9,337 nt of DNA from Bacteroidales bacterium GP3 (GTDB taxonomy: Bacteria > Bacteroidota > Bacteroidia > Bacteroidales > Muribaculaceae). The stretch spans positions 1-9,337 of the forward strand of contig DAAK01000133.1 of the NCBI GenBank assembly GCA_001701075.1, read 5' to 3'. Position 1 is the first letter of the stretch, and the number at the start of each line of letters is the position of its first letter. The notes below the pieces were generated by a model, which had not been told where the DNA came from, searched no databases, and saw only the letters and a list, made by a program, of their open reading frames with translations. The position numbers and the translations under genes were made by a program. Shown here in pieces: positions 6,203 to 9,337 of the stretch.

Positions 6203-7489
6203 ATGAACTACGAAAGTACTCTTGAATGGCTGTTCGCGCAACTCCCGATGTTCTCTCGCACCGGGGCTGCGGCATACAAACCAGGGCTTCAGACAAGCCA
6301 TGACCTCGATGCCTATTTCGGTCATCCTCATAGAAAATTCAAAAGCATCCATGTAGGAGGCACAAATGGCAAGGGAAGCACAAGCCATATGATAGCCGCC
6401 ATCCTGCAAAGCCAAGGCTATCGCACAGGTCTTTACACCTCTCCTCACCTTGTGGATTTCCGAGAGAGAATCAGAATCGACGGAAAGATGATCGACAAGG
6501 ATGCCGTGGTTGAATTCGTAAGGAAATTCAGGGAAAGCGGATATCAGGGACACCCGAGCTTTTTTGAATTGACCATGATGATGGCTTTCGATTGGTTTGC
6601 ATCGCAACGCGTAGACTATGCCGTCATTGAGGTCGGCATGGGAGGAAGGCTTGACTCGACAAATATCATCACCCCAGAACTCTCAGTCATCACCAATATA
6701 TCAAAAGACCATACTCAATTTTTAGGTAAGACTCTTCCTGAAATAGCACGGGAAAAGGCCGGCATTATCAAAAGTGGAGTTCCTTGTGTCATAGGAGAGG
6801 CTGAGGGAGAAATAAGGGAAGTTTTTGAAGAAAAAGGAAGCGAAGTCGGCACTACAGTCCTCTTTGCCGACACTCTTCGTCCACTCCAAAGATGTGTGCC
6901 GGCTCCCGACGGAGGTCTTGATTGCAGCAGTCCTATCTGTGGAGATTTCCATTGTCAGCTCGGTGGAGACTACCAGAAAAAAAACATCAACACAGTGCTT
7001 ACATCTCTATATGAGATGAGACGCATCGGCATTGATATTGACGACGAGTCAATACGTAGAGGAATGAATGATGTGTGCGGACTCACGGGATTGGCCGGAA
7101 GATGGATGAAAGTCTCTGACGCTCCTCTTACCATATGCGACACAGGACACAACGAAGCAGGCATTCGCTACACTATGTCGCAACTTGAAAGGACTGTTAA
7201 GGAAACCGGAGGAAAAAAACATATTGTGATTGGATTCGTAGCCGACAAGGCAATCGATGATATCATCACTCTGCTTCCCAAAGATGCCACCTACTATCTC
7301 ACATGCGCTGCCATACCGCGAGCGCTGCCTGTGGCGGATCTCAAAGAAAAGTTCCTAAGTCATGGGATTGAGGGTCTGACTTTCAGCACTCCAAAAGAGG
7401 CTGCAGAGGCTGCAAGAAAGAATGCCTCGCTCAACGATGTCATATACATTGGTGGAAGCACATTTATTGTGGCAGATTTTCTTGCATAG
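6203..7489 (+). CDS. folC: Bifunctional folylpolyglutamate synthase/dihydrofolate synthase
   Basis: This 428-aa cytosolic Mur-ligase-like enzyme has a normal length for FolC. It joins glutamate to dihydropteroate to make dihydrofolate and then adds further glutamates to reduced folates, using ATP. The P-loop is GTNGKGS (53-59). The folate-binding and ATPase loops include LYTSPHL (77-83) and VIEVGMGGRLDSTN (141-154). H170 in ISKDH and K185 in REKAGIIK correspond to the metal-binding histidine and the carbamylated lysine of the family. The C-terminal glutamate-binding domain starts at about 298 with GRW and carries DTGHN (313-317), the local form of the D-x-x-HN motif. It is separated by only 7 nt from the second ChrA subunit, so it is most likely translated from the same mRNA. 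A hairpin at 7529-7556 lies downstream. Confidence 0.95.
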   Translation: MNYESTLEWLFAQLPMFSRTGAAAYKPGLQTSHDLDAYFGHPHRKFKSIHVGGTNGKGSTSHMIAAILQSQGYRTGLYTSPHLVDFRERIRIDGKMIDKDAVVEFVRKFRESGYQGHPSFFELTMMMAFDWFASQRVDYAVIEVGMGGRLDSTNIITPELSVITNISKDHTQFLGKTLPEIAREKAGIIKSGVPCVIGEAEGEIREVFEEKGSEVGTTVLFADTLRPLQRCVPAPDGGLDCSSPICGDFHCQLGGDYQKKNINTVLTSLYEMRRIGIDIDDESIRRGMNDVCGLTGLAGRWMKVSDAPLTICDTGHNEAGIRYTMSQLERTVKETGGKKHIVIGFVADKAIDDIITLLPKDATYYLTCAAIPRALPVADLKEKFLSHGIEGLTFSTPKEAAEAARKNASLNDVIYIGGSTFIVADFLA

Positions 7490-7528
7490 TAAGATACGCA
7501 CTCCAGGTTAAAACCAAGCATAAACAAC

Positions 7529-7556
7529 GGGAGACCTCCTTATCAGGAAGCCTCCC
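7529..7556 (-). terminator. Terminator hairpin between convergent folC and RNase G genes
   Basis: The arms at 7529-7539 and 7546-7556 enclose a 6-nt loop. In the minus-strand RNA all 11 positions pair, two of them as G-U wobbles. In the plus-strand RNA those two positions become A-C mismatches. The fold is therefore more stable for the RNase G transcript, although the plus side is followed by a better U-rich run (7557-7569). It probably serves both convergent units. Confidence 0.65.
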
Positions 7557-7586
7557 TTAACTTTTCTTCATTAAATGTCTTGCAGA

Positions 7587-9248
7587 CTATTCTGCCTTTA
7601 CTGTCTTTGAATTCTCAACAGCAGGGGCATCATCTTCCAACAGTCGGTCAGAACGTGTCTTGTTTTTAGATTGGGCCGAATTCATATCGCTCTCCTCATG
7701 CAGGAAAATCTCCATTCCGGCATTATCAATGACGCGATATTGCAGATATGCAAGCGATTCGTCGGGAACGATCTTGACTCCTCTTCCGAATCTGCGTTTC
7801 CATTTTCCGTAGATTGAGAACATTCCCTTCTTGATATATGCATCTACAAACGGATGCACATAAAGGATAAATTTCTTTACTTCAAGTTGCTGAGTCAGGT
7901 ATTCGAGTTTTTCTTCAAGCTTGTCGGTGAATAGCAGCGATGGTTGCACCTCCCCTTTCCCAAAGCAAGATGGGCAGGTTTCCTCCGTTGTGATGTCAAG
8001 GGCAGGACGGACTCTCTGGCGAGTGATCTGCATAAGTCCAAACTTCGACAAGGGCAGGATATTATGGCGCGCCCTGTCTTTCGACATATTGTCGCGCATA
8101 TGGTCAAGAAGTTGCTGACGATGTTCTGCCTTTGCCATGTCGATGAAATCGACCACAATTATGCCACCCATATCGCGAAGCCGCAGCTGACGGGCTATCT
8201 CGTCGGCAGCACGCAGATTCACATCGAGTGCATTTGTCTCTTGATCCTGTGAAGCTTTGCTTCGATTGCCGGAATTGACATCGATCACATGGAGTGCCTC
8301 TGTGTGCTCAATGATCAGATAAGCACCAGACTTGAAAGAAACAGTCTTACCGAAAGCAGATTTTATCTGCCTCGTTATGTTAAAGCTATCGAAGATAGGT
8401 ATGTCTTTTGCGTAAAGTTTTACCGTTTCTTTCCTATCGGGAGCAATGAGCGACACGTAATTCTGAATCTGCTCAAAAATCTCTGCATCATTTACGTAGA
8501 CGCTTTCAAAAGAAGGATTGAAGATGTCGCGGATCACGCTTACCGCTCTTGATTCCTCTTCATAGATTAGCGATGGCGGGGAGCTCCGCTGCATTTTTGC
8601 TATTGAGCTCTTCCAAGCCTCGACAAGCGTACGCAGTTCGTTGATTAGTTCAGCCACTCGTTTTCCTTCTGCAGAGGTGCGCACTATCACGCCGAAGCCC
8701 TGGGGCTTGATACTGCTGATAATCTGCCTGAGACGCACTTTCTCCTCTGTCGACTTTATCTTCTGCGAGATAGATATCTTGTTGCCAAACGGGATGAGCA
8801 CCATAAATCGACCGGTAAGTGTCAGTTCGGTAGTGAGTCTCGGTCCTTTAGTGGAAATGGGTTCTTTGGCAATCTGCACAAGGAGTTTTTGACCAGGTTG
8901 CAAAAGGTCGGCTATTCGTCCCTGCTTAGGAATTTCCGGTTTTGCGTCTATTTTGGAAATTTCAGGCACCGTCTCAGGATGCTCAAAAGCCTCGTTGAGA
9001 TATGCGTTGTAAGTGTTGAACTGGGGTCCTAAATCCAGATAATGAAGAAAAGCGTCCTTCTCATATCCTACGTCGACAAATGCCGCGTTGAGTCCCGGCA
9101 TAAGTTTTTTGACCTTTGCGAGATAGAAATCACCGACGGAATATACGATGTTTCTGCTCTCTTTCTGCAAGGATACAAGACGCGAGTCTTCGAGCAACGC
9201 TATAGATATCTCTTTAGGCTGCACGTCGACAAAGAGTTCGCTTTTCAT
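7587..9248 (-). CDS. rng: Ribonuclease G (Rne/Rng family endoribonuclease)
   Basis: This 553-aa cytosolic Mg2+-dependent endoribonuclease would process rRNA and degrade mRNA at 5'-monophosphorylated ends. The S1 RNA-binding domain spans about 36-145 (VGDFYLAKVKKLMPGLNAAFVDVG) and is interrupted by a Glu/Pro-rich insertion at about 74-112. The RNase E/G catalytic region follows, with the 5'-sensor segment around GFGVIVRTSAEG (184-195), catalytic aspartates in VIDVNSGN (D323) and VVDFIDM (D367), and the zinc-link cysteines in CPSCFGKG (C425, C428). There is no RNase E-like degradosome scaffold, only a short charged tail at 519-553. I chose ATG 9248 because MKSELFVDVQPKE is how Bacteroidetes homologues begin. 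ATG 9257 would add three residues. A still longer frame from 9314 reads through a 7-bp repeat and is unlikely. It is convergent with folC. I see no promoter inside the window. Confidence 0.94.
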   Translation of the reverse strand: MKSELFVDVQPKEISIALLEDSRLVSLQKESRNIVYSVGDFYLAKVKKLMPGLNAAFVDVGYEKDAFLHYLDLGPQFNTYNAYLNEAFEHPETVPEISKIDAKPEIPKQGRIADLLQPGQKLLVQIAKEPISTKGPRLTTELTLTGRFMVLIPFGNKISISQKIKSTEEKVRLRQIISSIKPQGFGVIVRTSAEGKRVAELINELRTLVEAWKSSIAKMQRSSPPSLIYEEESRAVSVIRDIFNPSFESVYVNDAEIFEQIQNYVSLIAPDRKETVKLYAKDIPIFDSFNITRQIKSAFGKTVSFKSGAYLIIEHTEALHVIDVNSGNRSKASQDQETNALDVNLRAADEIARQLRLRDMGGIIVVDFIDMAKAEHRQQLLDHMRDNMSKDRARHNILPLSKFGLMQITRQRVRPALDITTEETCPSCFGKGEVQPSLLFTDKLEEKLEYLTQQLEVKKFILYVHPFVDAYIKKGMFSIYGKWKRRFGRGVKIVPDESLAYLQYRVIDNAGMEIFLHEESDMNSAQSKNKTRSDRLLEDDAPAVENSKTVKAE

Positions 9249-9264
9249 TGTGTCCATTTCAGGA

Positions 9265-9285
9265 TGGTTGTTGGTTGTTGAATAA
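9265..9285 (-). repeat. Short 7-bp-period repeat in the RNase G leader
   Basis: Two exact plus-strand units TGGTTGT (9265-9271 and 9272-9278) are followed by a diverged TGAATAA. In the mRNA sense this gives ACAACCA units 16-30 nt upstream of the chosen ATG. It is too short to be compelling alone, but it has the same period and the same start-proximal position as the arrays at 4342-4369 and 5536-5584. Confidence 0.45.
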
Positions 9286-9337
9286 TAAAAAAAAGAACAA
9301 GCAGGCAATGGCATGAATCATCACCCCATCCGTCCGG
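9286..9337. other. Right-edge leader with no recognised gene
   Basis: This stretch holds an A/T-rich tract (9285-9298) and then a GC-richer segment to the edge. I see no TAnnTTTG promoter in the minus direction and no recognisable protein end in any frame. In some Bacteroidales a small HU-type DNA-binding protein gene lies upstream of RNase G, but nothing here proves it. Confidence 0.4.

Noticed and set aside
6179..6607. Minus-strand frame opposite the start of folC
   Set aside because: It is antisense to the FolC P-loop region, where the plus-strand protein is unmistakable.
9249..9314. Longer RNase G start at 9314
   Set aside because: The additional N-terminal residues come from an A/T tract and a 7-bp repeat, while MKSELFVDV matches the family start.

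Overview
The window looks like the chromosome of a Bacteroidales bacterium, possibly Muribaculaceae, although the family-level guess is weak. The evidence is protein-level: a DUF4494 protein (known to me only from Bacteroidetes) beside a YggS protein, a Bacteroidetes-style RNase G, and a FucP-type sugar permease. It is also DNA-level: promoters of the Bacteroidetes form TTG-N20-TAnnTTTG, A-rich leaders without Shine-Dalgarno sequences, and short AT-rich spacers. All eight genes are intact and mostly housekeeping. I see no phage, insertion sequence, CRISPR array, tRNA or rRNA.

Layout, left to right. Positions 1-192 are noncoding. They hold a promoter pointing left out of the window, a strong terminator, a perfect small hairpin and two mutually inverted arrays of 8-bp units. 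From 193 to 4844 four minus-strand genes follow each other with 44-51 nt gaps. In transcription order these are the DUF4494 protein, a YggS-type PLP-binding protein, a FucP-like permease and transketolase. They probably form one transcription unit started from a promoter at about 4892-4925 and ended at 39-65. At 4845-4984 there is a compact divergent promoter region.

To the right on the plus strand come two half-size ChrA-type transporter subunits and bifunctional folylpolyglutamate/dihydrofolate synthase (folC), at 4985-7489. They are probably co-transcribed, with 32 nt and 7 nt gaps. folC converges on a minus-strand RNase G gene (7587-9248), and a hairpin at 7529-7556 separates them. The last 80 or so bases are the RNase G leader and hold no gene I can recognise.

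Metabolically the left unit combines pentose-phosphate carbon flow (transketolase), uptake of a sugar-like solute (permease) and vitamin B6 homeostasis (YggS). The right unit pairs anion-type transport with folate polyglutamylation. The functional link within each unit is inference.

I found no new multi-gene system. The most unusual signal is in the spacers. At least five of them carry different, phase-perfect tandem arrays with 7- or 8-bp periods, placed directly against start or stop codons. One array encodes the C-terminus and stop codon of the first ChrA subunit.
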